64,000 nucleotides of DNA from Pyropia haitanensis. Lineage: Eukaryota; Rhodophyta; Bangiophyceae; Bangiales; Bangiaceae. Shown here piece by piece: positions 1-10,385 of this stretch; the stretch's first letter is position 1; the number at the start of each line of letters is the position of its first letter. The translations under genes were made by a program, and so were the position numbers. A model generated the notes under the pieces. That model was not told the DNA's origin. It was given only the letters and a program-made list of their open reading frames with translations, and did no database searches. Location: NCBI GenBank assembly GCA_008729055.1, contig SDUX01000008.1:3125756-3189755 (forward strand), in the 5' to 3' direction.

Positions 1-418
1 GGCTCCACACACCGTCGGAAGAGTCCACTCTGAACACGCGGCGGTGGCCACGTGCGGCACGCACGAGCAATGGCGCCGCGGTGGGTGCAGAGGTACGCGG
101 CGCAGGCCGCACGGGCCCAGTCCCACCGGCGGCCGACGTGTGGTAGTGGTGCGGCGGGTGGGGTGGGGGGGGGCGCCGCCGTCACGGAGGCGGGCAGGTG
201 GGCGCTCGGCGCCATCGTCAGAGAGCCTGGCATCTCTTACCTGTCTCTGCGCGGGTACTAGAGCACCTTGATTCTGCCACCGGCGCAAGAAGGCCCACCC
301 CACGGCGGAAAGTGAAGGCAGGCGGCTGCCTGTCTTCTGACACGAGTGGACAGCGGCCGCAACCGCAAACGAATGGGTTCTACAGTCGTTCGTTCGTAGT
401 GCATGCTTCGCACGGGCG
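1..418. other. Intergenic, no supported gene
   Basis: GC-rich sequence downstream of COQ3. The short open frames have no recognisable domain and look like chance frames of high-GC DNA. It probably includes the COQ3 3' UTR. Nothing else is seen. Confidence 0.4.
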
Positions 419-1636
419 TCACCCGCGCGAATGGACGCCCTGCCCCATCCCCCCCGCCGGCCGCACAGCCGTCAGCATGTAGTTGATGCTAACGTCGTCC
501 GATAGCACAAACCGCCGCGACAGTGGGCGGTACGACAGCCCACACACGTCCACAACATGAAGCGCGGGCGCCACGTCGGCCAGCGCCGCGACCAGCTCCC
601 CGGGCTTGACAAACCGCCCCCACTCGTGCGTCCCCGGCGGCACCCAGCCAAGCACCCGCTCGGCGGCCACCACCCCCAGCACCCACGCCGCCGCCGTCCG
701 GTTGAGCGTGGACAGGACGAGCACCCCCCCCGGCGCGACGCGACGGGCGAGGGCGCCCAAAAAGTCCCGCGGCGCCGCGACGTGCTCCACCACCTCCATG
801 CACGTGACCAGGTCGTACGAGGCGCTGGCGTGCAGCGCCTCGACGCCGGCAACGCGGTAGGCGAGGCGCCCCGCCGACAGCGCGGCGGGTCCGTCCACCG
901 CCACCGCGTGCGCGGCGGCGGCCGCCACCCCGTCGGTGGACACGTCAATGCCGCAGACGGACGCGCCGAGGCGGGCGAGCGGCTCGGCAACGAGGCCGCC
1001 AGCGCAACCAACGTCCAGGGCGGCCACACCCGCCAGGGGGCGCCGCGGGGGGGGGGGATGGACGGGAGGGAGGAGGGGGTGCCGGCCAGGCGACCGCCGG
1101 AAACGGACGTCGCTGCGTCGGCGGCGTCAGCAGCCGCCGCCGCCAGCCCCGCCGGGTGTGGGGGGGCGGCCGTCGCGACGGCGACGCCAGCCGCCGCAGC
1201 CGCCGCTGACCCCGCGGGGTGTGGGGGAGCAGCCGGCACCCCGATGGCGGCGTTGGCACCGGCACCGCCCTCCCGCCGCCCCGCACTCCCATACACCTCT
1301 GCCGCCGCCCGGATGTACGCTATCCGCAGCGGGTTGAGGGCGTGCAACGCAGCCGACGGCCCGCCGTCGGGGTCCCACCAGTGGGCGGCCTGGGCGTTGA
1401 ACTTGACCACCTCGGCGGGGTCCAGGCTGGCGGGCCGCGGGGGGGTGGGGGGGGGGATGCGGATGCGGTGGGTGCCGAGGGGGGGTGGGGGAGCCCGCCC
1501 GGCCCGCTCGCCGCGCCACCGCCGCCGTCGTCACCGCCGCCGCCGACGCCGCTGATGTCGTGACCGCTGCCACCCCGGCCACCACTGCTGTCCCGCGCTG
1601 CAGCCGCGCCGCCTGCCCACGCGTGGCGGTGCCCAC
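419..1636 (-). CDS. COQ3: Ubiquinone biosynthesis O-methyltransferase (COQ3), frame-interrupted
   Basis: COQ3 performs both SAM-dependent O-methylations of ubiquinone synthesis on the matrix face of the inner mitochondrial membrane. The N-terminal family signature (VVKFNAQAAHWWDPDG, then ALNPLRIAYI) lies at about 1410-1300. The methyltransferase core (AALDVGCAGG motif I, CMEVVEHV, VLVLSTLNRT, GTHEWGRFVKPGEL) lies at 1030-430 in another frame. The two frames meet at an 11-base G run (1047-1057), which suggests an indel in the run; a small intron is the alternative. A Pro/Ala-rich insert of about 70 residues separates the N-terminal signature from motif I. The start is unresolved: an Ala/Arg-rich, presequence-like stretch lies at 1636-1500 in yet another frame, beyond further G runs. 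The family identity is secure; the 5' end is not. Confidence 0.8.
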
Positions 1637-2560
1637 CTGCTACCGCTGCGCCTAGCCCCCTCCCCGGCACGCCCCGGGCGGTCGCCGCGATGGTGCGTGA
1701 GGCGGGCCGGACGCGACCAGTGGGGGGAACGGCGGCGCTAACGCTGGCAGTGGCGATGGCAGTGGCGGCAGCCCGGCGGGCCGTCGCGACGGCGGCGACG
1801 GCCCGTCGGCCGACGGCAACGGCGACCGGTGGCGGCATGGCAAAAGGGGCGCGATGGGGAGAGAGGGACCGAGTGGCACGGGGTGGGCGGATGATGCCGG
1901 GGGGCGGAGCAGGATGAGGCGAAGATACGTGGGAAGGAGAAGAAAGAGGGACGAGGAGCAGGGTTGAGGAGCAAGGATGAGGGAAAGGGTTGGACAGAAG
2001 GGATAGGGGGCAGGAACAGACGGAAGGGCGTGGGCACGAAAAGAGGGGGATGCGAGAGGAAGGAGTCCGAGGGGGATCAGGAATGGCGAATAGTGGGTGG
2101 TTGGTTGGAAGGGGGCTTGTGACAGGAAGACCGTGGAGTAGTTGGCTCCGTCACACTTACACTCACTTGAGATCAGCTCGGGGGGAGGCCCCGCCGGAGT
2201 GGGAGAAAGAAAGGCGGAACAGCGGTGTTTAATACAAATCCAATTGCAGTGTCCACCATCGTGAGCACCTTGACCCGACGTCCGTGCACTTGCCGCTCGC
2301 CACGCCTCGAGTACCCGGCGGGTGCACTGGGACCGGGTGCCGAGTGACCCTGCCTGCCAGAGGTGACGGCGGCCCGTACAGTCAGCAGCAGCTGCCACCG
2401 CAGCCGCGGCTGTCGCTGCTCGTGTTCTTTCTTGTTTTTCACCCTCTGCTCGGAGTTGCTTGCCCTTCCTTCAAGGATCCGCACCCCTAGCGTTGCTCTG
2501 CGGTGGTCCCAGCAGGACTGGTGTGGCGGTCGCGCCCCCACGGCGCTTGGCGTGGCGGCC
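1637..2560. other. Divergent promoter region between COQ3 and the PDI/ERGIC gene
   Basis: About 0.9 kb between oppositely transcribed genes. It runs from purine-rich on the + strand (1850-2100) to pyrimidine-rich just before the + gene. An open frame runs in phase upstream of the ATG at 2561, but its sequence (Cys/Ser-rich) is unlike the protein family and is read as 5' UTR. No clear core-promoter motif was identified. Confidence 0.4.
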
Positions 2561-3967
2561 ATGAAGCTGTCGGCCATCGACCTGTTCCGCAAAGTCCCAC
2601 GCGACCTGACGCACGGCACTTCCCATGGTGGCATTCTGTCGGTGCTGGCGCTGACCCTGTTGGGTCTCCTCTTCTTCTTTGAAACGTGGACTTACCTGGC
2701 TGGCTCCACCGCCACGTCCATCATCCTCGACGACAATGCGGATGCCCGCCTCCAAGTGAACTTTGACGTTTCTTTCCTCGAGCTGCCATGCTCCTTTGCG
2801 ACAGTGGAGGTGTGGGACTACTTTGGCAACAACCGCCTGGACGTCACTGCCGACGTGGTCAAGGCCCGCATCTCGGGCCGCCACGGCGAGTACGTGACGG
2901 GCGAATACGCAGACGCCGCGGCGGGGGCGAGCCACGTGGAACCCCGCGTCGCGGCGGGCATTCCCGCGCCACGGGATATGCCCGCTCCGTCGACGCACCT
3001 GGAGCAGCTGGGCGCGGCGGACTTTGAGGCCCGCCTTGCGCGGGAGCCGCTCGCCTTTGTTGGGTTTTTGGTCAGCTGGTGTGGCTACTGTCGGTCGCTG
3101 GCGCCGACGTGGTCCTCGCTGGCTTCCCAAGTTGGCGCCCGCCACCTCCCCGTCAAGGTGTTTGTTGTGGACTGCGTCGCGTCTGAGGCGCTGTGTGCAA
3201 AACAGCGCATCCGCGGCTACCCGACGATGCGGCTGTTCCACAATGGCGCTCCGGCGGAGACTGACTACGCGGGCGAGCGCAGTGTCGACGCGTTGGCGGC
3301 GTACGTACAGGAACACGCGAATCTCCCCGCCGAGGTGCGCGCCTCGACCGTGCGGTTGGCTGCCAACGAGGGGTGCTCGATCAGTGGAACTCTCTGGGTG
3401 CACCGCGTACCTGGGGCCTTCCATGTGTTTGCCAAGAGCGATGCCCACACCTTTGACACAGCCAACACCAACACTTCCCACATTGTGCGGCACCTGTCGT
3501 TTGGTGCACCACTGTCGCCGTCGGTAATGCACCGAGTGCCCCGCGACGTGGCGGCGGCGATTCAGCCGCTCGACGGACGGGCGTTTGTCAACACGGTAGG
3601 GGCGCAGAGCCACCATACGTACATCAAGGTCGTGTCTACCCATTACCGGACGGGCACGCTCGTCGGCACGCGGGATGTGCTCGGCTACCAGCAGAGCGTG
3701 TCGTCCATGAAGTTCGACGCTGCGCCGGCAGTGCCGGAAGCCAAGTTCTCTTACGACCTGTCCCCGACAGCGGTTGTCATTCAGCAGGCGGGGCGGCGCT
3801 GGTACGACTTTTTGACGAACCTCGTGGCCATCTTGGGCGGCGCGTTTACCGTGTTTGGCCTACTCGATGGCGCAGTGTACCGGTTGAGAAAAGGGAACCG
3901 GAAGGGCGTGGCATCCCCGCTGAGCGCGGCGGCATCGGTCAAGTCCCCGCAGGGAAGGGCGATGTGA
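2561..3967 (+). CDS. PDI-C type protein: ERGIC/Erv41-46 domains with an inserted thioredoxin domain
   Basis: 468 residues. The N-terminus (MKLSAIDLFRKVPRDL) and the following membrane segment (about residues 24-45) match the ERGIC/ERV family. The thioredoxin domain has a CGYC active site at residues 174-177, in the context SWCGYCRSLAPTW. The C-terminal half resumes the ERGIC luminal domain and ends in a second membrane segment (NLVAILGGAFTVFGLLDG) and a short basic tail. This order matches plant PDIL5-3/5-4 (PDI-C) proteins, thought to act in oxidative folding or cargo handling between ER and Golgi. Length is close to the plant proteins. The ATG at 2561 was chosen because the family signature begins exactly there. 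The active-site spacing residues GY differ from the usual GH. The frame is intact and intronless. Confidence 0.88.
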   Translation: MKLSAIDLFRKVPRDLTHGTSHGGILSVLALTLLGLLFFFETWTYLAGSTATSIILDDNADARLQVNFDVSFLELPCSFATVEVWDYFGNNRLDVTADVVKARISGRHGEYVTGEYADAAAGASHVEPRVAAGIPAPRDMPAPSTHLEQLGAADFEARLAREPLAFVGFLVSWCGYCRSLAPTWSSLASQVGARHLPVKVFVVDCVASEALCAKQRIRGYPTMRLFHNGAPAETDYAGERSVDALAAYVQEHANLPAEVRASTVRLAANEGCSISGTLWVHRVPGAFHVFAKSDAHTFDTANTNTSHIVRHLSFGAPLSPSVMHRVPRDVAAAIQPLDGRAFVNTVGAQSHHTYIKVVSTHYRTGTLVGTRDVLGYQQSVSSMKFDAAPAVPEAKFSYDLSPTAVVIQQAGRRWYDFLTNLVAILGGAFTVFGLLDGAVYRLRKGNRKGVASPLSAAASVKSPQGRAM

Positions 3968-4433
3968 CGCTGATGACGTGCACTTTCTCGCACTGTGGTG
4001 CCGTTTATTCGTTCGTTGGCGTGAGTCGAGGTGTACACTGTTCTTTCCCCTGCTCTTTCCCCTTCTCCCCTGCCCTTGTCGTGGTCGCAATGTGCGTCAT
4101 ACCACGGTGTATTGCGCAAAGGGAGCCCTTAACGTGCGCCTAACCAGCGCAGCAGACTCAGCCACTCGTGAAGGGAACAGCCCGTTTTGACGGGAGCTTC
4201 AGACAGCGCATCAACACAGCATACACGCAACGCATCACTGTTCGTTTCCAGCATTACCGCCTTGATGGCATCCGGTTCCCGTGGCCAACCGCCCCCCGCT
4301 CCACTGCCCAAACCTCCACACAGCAACAAGGTGCCGCAACCCACTGCGCACGGACGCCCAAACGCGTCACGGCGGCCCCATTTCGCAACACCACGCTCCT
4401 ACTGTCGGCCAGTCTTCTCAACCGCGAGTCCGC
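3968..4433. other. Convergent 3' regions
   Basis: Between the stop of the PDI/ERGIC gene (+) and the stop of RPL35A (-). It is lower in GC than the flanking coding DNA, with T-rich stretches at 4010-4080. It presumably holds both 3' UTRs; no gene is seen. Confidence 0.4.
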
Positions 4434-4998
4434 TTAGATGCGGCTCGGGTAGAGCATGACGCGCACGGGCCCTCCAATAGAGGTTGGCGGCAGGTTCTTG
4501 CGGAATTTGGCGCGCACGGCGCCATTGTTACCGTGGGGGCCAATGATCCTCCCCCAGATGACGCGGTAGCGGCCCTCAGTTGTGGGCGTGGCCTTCTTCA
4601 CGGTCTTTGCCTTGTAGATGTACGCAACGCGCTTGCCCAGGTAGAAGTCCACATCCTTCTTATCCTCCAGACCCTGCACCTTGATACGCACCTGGTCCAC
4701 GTACTGGTTCCTCAGGCTCCGCTTGTAGCCCAGGACGACGCCCTTGCAGTACAGGCTGCACACCGAACAGAGGCAGCAAAGGGATGGCAGCAATAGTCGG
4801 TAAAAGGCCGCAATCAGGCGACAGAGGGTATAGGCGTACTCGGAGTACAGGCGGTCAGACGGCGAGCCCTTGCAACCCCACGTCACGACAACTCGAGCCG
4901 CTGCATACGGGTTCCCAGTGATACACCGCCGCCGCAACGGACTCCAGTCCACACACCACTGCGGCGACTGCGCCCACACACCCCAGGCGGCCTGACAT
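4434..4998 (-). CDS. RPL35A: 60S ribosomal protein L35a (eL33), two exons
   Basis: Structural protein of the large cytosolic ribosomal subunit. Exon 2 (4755-4434) encodes GVVLGYKRSLRNQ, DFYLGKRVAYIYKAK, RVIWGRIIGPHGNNG, VRAKFRKNLPP and a C-terminus VMLYPSRI, which is diagnostic of eL33. Exon 1 is only 17 nt (4998-4982), encoding MSGRL plus two bases. The intron (4981-4756, 226 nt) begins GTGTGT and ends GTGCAG. Splicing gives MSGRLGLYCKGVVLGYKRS, in line with the conserved MSGRLW start of animal L35a. Total 112 residues, the usual length (about 110). A start codon immediately followed by an intron is typical of ribosomal protein genes. Splice sites are inferred from sequence only. Confidence 0.92.
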
Positions 4999-6040
4999 GA
5001 AGGCTCCCATTACGAAGCCCAGAGCGCGGCCCTCTCGCCAACAGGAAGCAACAAAAGCGGCTGACACATAGCTGCTATGGCCGCAGTGCCACTCTGGCCT
5101 CACCCTTGAAGGCACCACGACGCAGGGCAACACCTCCATCCAAATGAGACCGACCTCCCCCGAACCGACAAAGGCTCAACGTACCGGACAGACTTGGACG
5201 GCCCCGACCCAACCATGGCGACCGCTCAAGCAGAGGCAAACGGCAACTGTACGAGGCGGTCGTAGAACCGACACCTTCGATGTAGGCGGTAGAGAGGGGA
5301 TGATGACAGAGACAAGATGACGCGCGCACGCTGGATGCTGCGGGCGTCACGACGAGGGAGCGGGCTGGGCGCGATTCGGATGCTCGATCGCCGACGTGGG
5401 CCGATTGGGAGGGACGCGTGGCGGCTGGAGGTTCGACGCCTCCACAAATTCTGGTTAAAAGTAGTACCCTCAAAGAATGAGGGCTGTTCCTCTCAGCTGT
5501 TCCAAAGTACAATGCTGTTGACAATTACACTTTCTCCTCCAGTTCTTTCTTGGCCTAATTCAGACGAAACACTGCCGGAGAGAGCTGTCCGTGAATCAAC
5601 GAGTGATGAATACGAGTGGCGCAAGGTGTGTCCCCCTCACGGGTCCTCGCAAAGCGCTCAGCACGAGTAGAAGTACGAGTGGTGAAGCATTGATGCAAGT
5701 TACAAAAAACAGTCTGGATTGTGGACGGTGACAAGACGAATCGACATACGTGAGCCGTCCGGATATGTCTTATCATCGTAACCATGTGAGGCGCGTTCGA
5801 CCAATCAGAGCGGCGTTGTGCTTGTGTTTTTGTTCAGAGTGGATCAGCGCACGGGCTGATGGGCGAATGATCCGCGGGGTGATGGAATGGAACGTCAGGC
5901 GTTCGACGAGGGCGACGTCTCGGAGCACACACAAAAGGAGGAGCTCTATGGGCGGGACTGGGGGGAACTCCCTCTGCAGTGCCTACTCGAGCAGGCCAGC
6001 CTATCGCCGCCCTCGCCAGCGCACCGCCCCGCAACCAACC
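4999..6040. other. Divergent intergenic region, RPL35A / hydrolase promoters
   Basis: About 1 kb of mixed composition, less GC-rich at 5450-5800. It should hold the promoters of RPL35A (-) and the hydrolase (+). Open frames on both strands are short and lack domains. No repeat structure was noticed. Confidence 0.35.
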
Positions 6041-7135
6041 ATGGCCCTCCGCTTGACGCTGCTGGTGCTGCTGGCGCTCCTGCACAGCGCCGATGCGGGC
6101 GCCTACGACGACAGCTCCGTGTCTGGTGGCCCCCGCTTGCCCGCGGTCTACGCCTCGGAGCGTGCAGCTCTCCTGTCCACCCGTGAGCTGGAGACGCTTG
6201 TGGCGGTAAACCGCAGCCGCCCAGGCTTCCCGACTGTCGACGTTCGATGTGGGAGCACCCTCCCCCGCACCCGCTACACCCTGCACTGTGTCGGCGGCTA
6301 CCCCGTGGGGGGGCTGGTTCTGGAGCCCCCCCAGCCATCGACACGGGCGGCATTGTGGCTCCACGGCCTCGCTGACGAGCCTACCCTCTACCTCACAGTC
6401 CTGTCCCTGCTGCTTGCAGACGCGCCCGCCAACCCGTGGGCCGCCACCCGCATCGTGCTGCCACTGGCGCCCTTCTACAAGCAGCTGCGCTTCTCGCCCG
6501 CGCCGGGTCAGCCACTACCCAGCGAGGACGTGTACGCTTGGTACGACCTTTCTCCCCAGTTCCCACTCCTTTTGCCTGGGGGCGTCCCTGGCACCACCGG
6601 CGCGGAAGTCGCGGCGTCGCTGGCCTCGTCGCCGATGGGGGAGGACCGCCTCGGCCTGGCCCTCTCTACCGCCCGGCTGGTCGACCTGGCGGCCGCCCAG
6701 GCGCGGGGCCGCCTCGGCGCCGGCCTCCCCCCCGTGGCAACGTCGGCGACGGCCGTCATTGGCCACAGCCTGGGCGGCTTCATGGCTTGGCACCTGGCGC
6801 TCCGATCGGGGGTGCGGTGGTCGGCGGTGGTGGCGATGTCGGGGGGGCTCCCGCTGGCGCCCCTCTACGCCCGCTTCCCCGCCCTGCGGCGGGCCCCATC
6901 GCCGCGGCTGGCGGTGGCGTCGTTGGCCGCAGACGGCGACACCATCGTGGCGCCGCTGCTCAGCGAGGGCGGCGCCGTGTCGGGGGCGGCGCTCCTCGCG
7001 GGGGGGGCGGTGGCCCACACCGTCCTCCGCGGCAGTGACCACGTGTCGTACCTGATCGGGGACCCCAACACTCCGCGGGTGCGCACCGTGCTGGCGGCGG
7101 CCCTCCGGGGGAAGCTACACGACCGCGGTGTGTGA
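6041..7135 (+). CDS. Secreted acyl-protein thioesterase / carboxylesterase-like alpha/beta hydrolase
   Basis: 364 residues. The ATG at 6041 sits in a good context and opens a signal peptide (MALRLTLLVLLALLHSADAG). The body follows the phospholipase/carboxylesterase family (APT1/APT2-like): LWLHGLADEP (oxyanion-loop region), RIVLPLAP, YAWYDLSP, then nucleophile elbow GHSLGG with Ser243, AMSGGLPLAP, Asp300 in DGDTIV and His334 in GSDHVS, giving a complete Ser-Asp-His triad. Cytosolic APTs remove palmitate from proteins and are about 230 residues long. This protein is longer and has a signal peptide, so it likely works in the secretory pathway or outside the cell on an unknown ester. Fold and triad are well supported; the substrate is not known. 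Confidence 0.82.
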   Translation: MALRLTLLVLLALLHSADAGAYDDSSVSGGPRLPAVYASERAALLSTRELETLVAVNRSRPGFPTVDVRCGSTLPRTRYTLHCVGGYPVGGLVLEPPQPSTRAALWLHGLADEPTLYLTVLSLLLADAPANPWAATRIVLPLAPFYKQLRFSPAPGQPLPSEDVYAWYDLSPQFPLLLPGGVPGTTGAEVAASLASSPMGEDRLGLALSTARLVDLAAAQARGRLGAGLPPVATSATAVIGHSLGGFMAWHLALRSGVRWSAVVAMSGGLPLAPLYARFPALRRAPSPRLAVASLAADGDTIVAPLLSEGGAVSGAALLAGGAVAHTVLRGSDHVSYLIGDPNTPRVRTVLAAALRGKLHDRGV

Positions 7136-7534
7136 GCGGCAGCGGAGGCGGCGCCGTACGTCGGTTAGTGGGTGACGAGGTGGAGGCGGCGGGAGCTGCC
7201 CGTGAGGGACCCAGGGGTATTGCTTGTGCAAATAAATTCAATCCCACTTAAGGTCGCAGGAAGTGCACGTGCGGTCGTTGAGCCAGGTGTTGTGGATCTG
7301 GCCAATTCCGCTCTCTCGCGCCCGCGCGTGCCTGCGCTTCTACACCCGCCCCCTCCGTTAGCGTTGTGCGATCTCCGCGACCCTCCCCGCCGTCGCCCCC
7401 CCCCTCCCCTCTGCTACTCGCTAGAGTTTCATGTTCCTTCACTCTCCCCTTTCTGGTCTCCGTCTATGCTGCTCCCTTGCTCCCCTATGCCGCCGCCCTT
7501 CCACATATCACGTCGTGCCTCGCTGCTGCACACC
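7136..7534. other. Intergenic / possible 5' leader
   Basis: Contains an AATAAA-like A/T stretch near 7230-7245, which could serve the upstream hydrolase gene. A strongly pyrimidine-rich leader (7340-7500) precedes the candidate ATG at 7535. No domain is seen. Confidence 0.3.
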
Positions 7535-8284
7535 ATGGTCGCCCTCGCGCACCTCTACGGCGGCTCACCCTCCATGACGCTCTACCTCGCCCGCTCCCTC
7601 CGCGCGCAGCGGCGGCGAGACCGGGACCCGGCCGACGATGGCCGCAGCGGCGACCGCGTCGTGGACCTCCGCCGCATCCTGGTCTTTATGGCCACCACGT
7701 ACGACAGCCCGACGGCGGGGTCCGTGGCGCGCCTGGCGCTCGCCTACGATGACGATCGGGCGAGGCAAGATGAAGCAGACGCCGCGACCGCCGCCGCGAC
7801 AGCCGCCGCCACCCCCGCCGCCACCGCCGCCGCCTTCCCCGTCGCCTCCCCCGCCGCCATCCCCGCCGCCACCCCCACCGCCGCCTCCGTCGCCGCCGCC
7901 TCGGACGGTGGCCCGCGGCGGCGTGCGGCCGCCGACGGCGGGCGAGCGGGCCCGGCGGCGGCGCGCGGCCGGGTCGCCCGCCGCCGCCCCGACCCGCCGC
8001 GGCGCGGCCGTGACGGCGACACCGCCGCGCCTGCGGCGGCTGCTGCGGCGACCCGCCGCCGCGGCACGTTATCGACCACAACGGGGGTGCGGCGGAGCGG
8101 CCGCCGCGGGCACCCGCCAGACCGCCTTGGCGACGGCGGCAGCGGCGGCGGCGGTGGCGTCGGCGGCGGCGGGGGTGGCGGCGACGGCGGGGGCGGGGGT
8201 TGGGCTCGCGGTGGGGGCGGCGATGGCGCGCCGGCGGACGGCTCGTCGGCGAGCCTGATGAGTATGCACGGGGTGTCGCGGTGA
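7535..8284 (+). CDS. Hypothetical protein, low-complexity tail
   Basis: 249 codons from an ATG in CACACCATGG context. The first 85 residues have ordinary composition (LYGGSPSMTLYLARSLR, DLRRILVFMATTYDSP, ARLALAYDDD). The rest is Ala/Pro, then Arg, then Gly repeats written in GCC/GGC triplets. No family is recognised. A CT-rich leader and a balanced N-terminus favour a real gene, but high-GC DNA keeps long frames open by chance. The 3' part could be non-coding or out of frame. No signal peptide or membrane segment is seen. Confidence 0.3.
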   Translation: MVALAHLYGGSPSMTLYLARSLRAQRRRDRDPADDGRSGDRVVDLRRILVFMATTYDSPTAGSVARLALAYDDDRARQDEADAATAAATAAATPAATAAAFPVASPAAIPAATPTAASVAAASDGGPRRRAAADGGRAGPAAARGRVARRRPDPPRRGRDGDTAAPAAAAAATRRRGTLSTTTGVRRSGRRGHPPDRLGDGGSGGGGGVGGGGGGGDGGGGGWARGGGGDGAPADGSSASLMSMHGVSR

Positions 8285-9527
8285 GGCGTGGGGTGCGTTG
8301 ACGAGGAGGATAGTAGGCAGGGGGGGCGCCGCGGCGGCGCGCCCGTCCCGGGCGGGCGCCCCCGTGGGTGGGCCCGCTGAGGGGAGGTACCCGGTAGCAC
8401 TACCACGCGGCCACGCCCGGCGCTGCGCCGTCGCTGGTGTGGCCGGGGGGGATGGCGCGGGGGGGGGTGTTGGCTGGAAACCGCCGTGGCGGCGGCCTCC
8501 CGGGCGCTCGGCGACGCGCCGTCGCGGCGGCGGCAGCGGGGGCTGTCGACGCGGCGGCGGGGAGCGGCGGCCGGTCGGGGCCCGCGGCCATGCCGGCCGC
8601 GGCGGCGGCGGCGGCCGTGGCGGGCGTGCCGCCGCTGCCAGGTGGCCAGGGGGGGGGGGGGTGGGGCGGCCGGCCCGTCCCCGACGGCCGCTTTGCGCAC
8701 GCGCGGCCGGGGTGAGGGTTGGCGGCGAGCGGCGGCGTGGGGAACGGGCGGTCCGGGCCACGGGTGGCGCCGGGGTGGGGGGAGGCTGCGCTTTGGCGGT
8801 GGCGGCGCCCGCGCGCGCGCCGGGCGGACGCGGGCGGGGAGGCGCAGGGGAAGGCGAGTGAGCGGTGGGGTGGCGGGGGGGGCGGGGGGAGGGGCGCCGG
8901 CGGGGCGGGAGGGCAAGGGTTGGGTAGGGGGTGGCGCGCGCGTGCCGCGCGCGCGGCGTGTGGCGCGGCGGGCAGGCGCCCGCCACCCGCGCCGCCGCCC
9001 GCGAGGCGCACCCCACACCGGCGGCGTCGTCCCCCTCTCTTTCCGTCCCCTCTGAGGGGCGCTGCACCTCTAGGACGGCACCGGGGCGAGCGCCGGCAGC
9101 GGGGCCGCCCCGGCAGGCGGTAGTCCTCTCTCCCCTGCCCGTCTGACGCGCCCGAGTCTAGCCGCGGCTGACCCGCCGCTGCGGTGGGACGTTCCGTCGT
9201 CGGCGCTGCCGCCGCCGTTGCGGCCGCCCGTGCCCGCCGCCGCGTGGCTGGCCGCGTCGTGCGAGCGCCGCGCCGCCCGCGACGGGGTCCGCCTCCCCCC
9301 CCCCTCCGCTTCCCCCATAGACCGCGGCGGCGGTCCGCTCGGGCGTGGACCACCCCCGACGCCGCCCCGCGGGCGCCGCCTCGCGGGCGCCGCGTGCAAA
9401 AGAGGCAATTTTTGGCGCGCCTAGCAGACGCTTTCGGCGTCTCCGGTGATATCGCTTGGGCAAAGAAGTGGACGAGGACGTCATACACGACTTCAGCCCA
9501 AACAAAGTGCTCCGGAAGTGCTGCCTG
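8285..9527. other. Very GC-rich intergenic DNA
   Basis: Mostly imperfect CGG/GGC triplet arrays with G runs (for example 8650-8662). Long frames exist on both strands, but all are Arg/Ala/Gly/Pro low-complexity sequence with no domain. No gene could be supported. It ends at the target duplication of the transposon starting at 9528. Confidence 0.35.
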
Positions 9528-10385
9528 TAAGGTTGGCAGGTCGATAACTCCGATCGAAAAACCGTATCGGTAACCGACGGTATCCCGATCGGTAAACGGT
9601 AAGCTTGGTTTGCTCGCTAGTCGGTATCGGTCGGTATGGTAATCGAATTAATATTTTCATTTTAGTGCGACCGTCACAAGGCACTTGCCAGACCAAGCAG
9701 TGGGGATGCGGAGCAGGCGGTTGGTGGCGGAGAGGTCGATGACTCGGACCTCGAGCACACACCTTCGAGTGCAAGCGACGTGGTGGACGATTGCACTGCC
9801 GCGCTGCGGGGTGTGGAGGACGAGGACCAGGTGGCACTCGACGACCCGCAGGGCGAGGTGCCGACCTATTTGGCTTTCGACTTTTCCGTGCCCCAGGTGC
9901 CCGAGCTTGCGTGCCCACTGCCTCTTCATGATGTGTCTGGGTATCCCCAGGAGGTGGTGTGGAGGCTGCGGAACTTCCGGGCCGCCAAGTTCCCCTTGCG
10001 TCTTCTCGTTGGGAGCAGGGCGGGTGGTCAGTTCGTTGTCGATATATGCACCTTGATGCGTGAGAATTAACGGATGCGACTTGGCATGCAGGAGAGACAT
10101 GGGACGTGGAGGAGACGGAGTGCGCCCGTGCTTGCCCATGGCAGGAATGGTCAAGGTGGCGACTCTGGTCGGGTTGAGCTGAGGGGTGCCACCGGTTCGG
10201 TCCGGGTCCTCCAGTGGCCGAGGCAGTGGGCAGAATCAAGTGTGGAACTCCAACCACGCCCTATTTCATATGAATTGATATAAGAAAATTCCGTTACCGA
10301 GATCCCGATAAAAAAAATCGGTATTTTGGTATACCGACCGGTAAACGGTATCCAGAATCGTACCGATCGGTAATTGACAACCTTA
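9528..10385. mobile_element. Non-autonomous DNA transposon (hAT-like), copy A
   Basis: 858-bp element with ends TAAGGTTG...CAACCTTA, bordered by the exact 7-bp direct repeat CTGCCTG (9521-9527 and 10386-10392). Both subterminal zones carry many copies of a GGTAnCGGT-like motif in inverted orientation (about 9545-9650 and 10285-10380). That is a layout expected of transposase-binding sites. The interior contains an open frame at 9780-10070 (+), acidic at its N-terminal side, with no recognised domain, possibly captured or remnant coding sequence. The element is lower in GC at its ends than its surroundings. TAAGG fits the loose hAT end consensus, but hAT elements normally make 8-bp duplications, so the superfamily is tentative. 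Confidence 0.78.

Noticed and set aside
419..1636. COQ3 as a pseudogene
   Set aside because: All conserved blocks are intact and the only internal break is at an 11-base G run, as in several other essential genes here.
9780..10070. Frame inside transposon A as a transposase
   Set aside because: Acidic at its N-terminal side, 96 residues, with no zinc finger or catalytic motif; kept only as unknown interior sequence.
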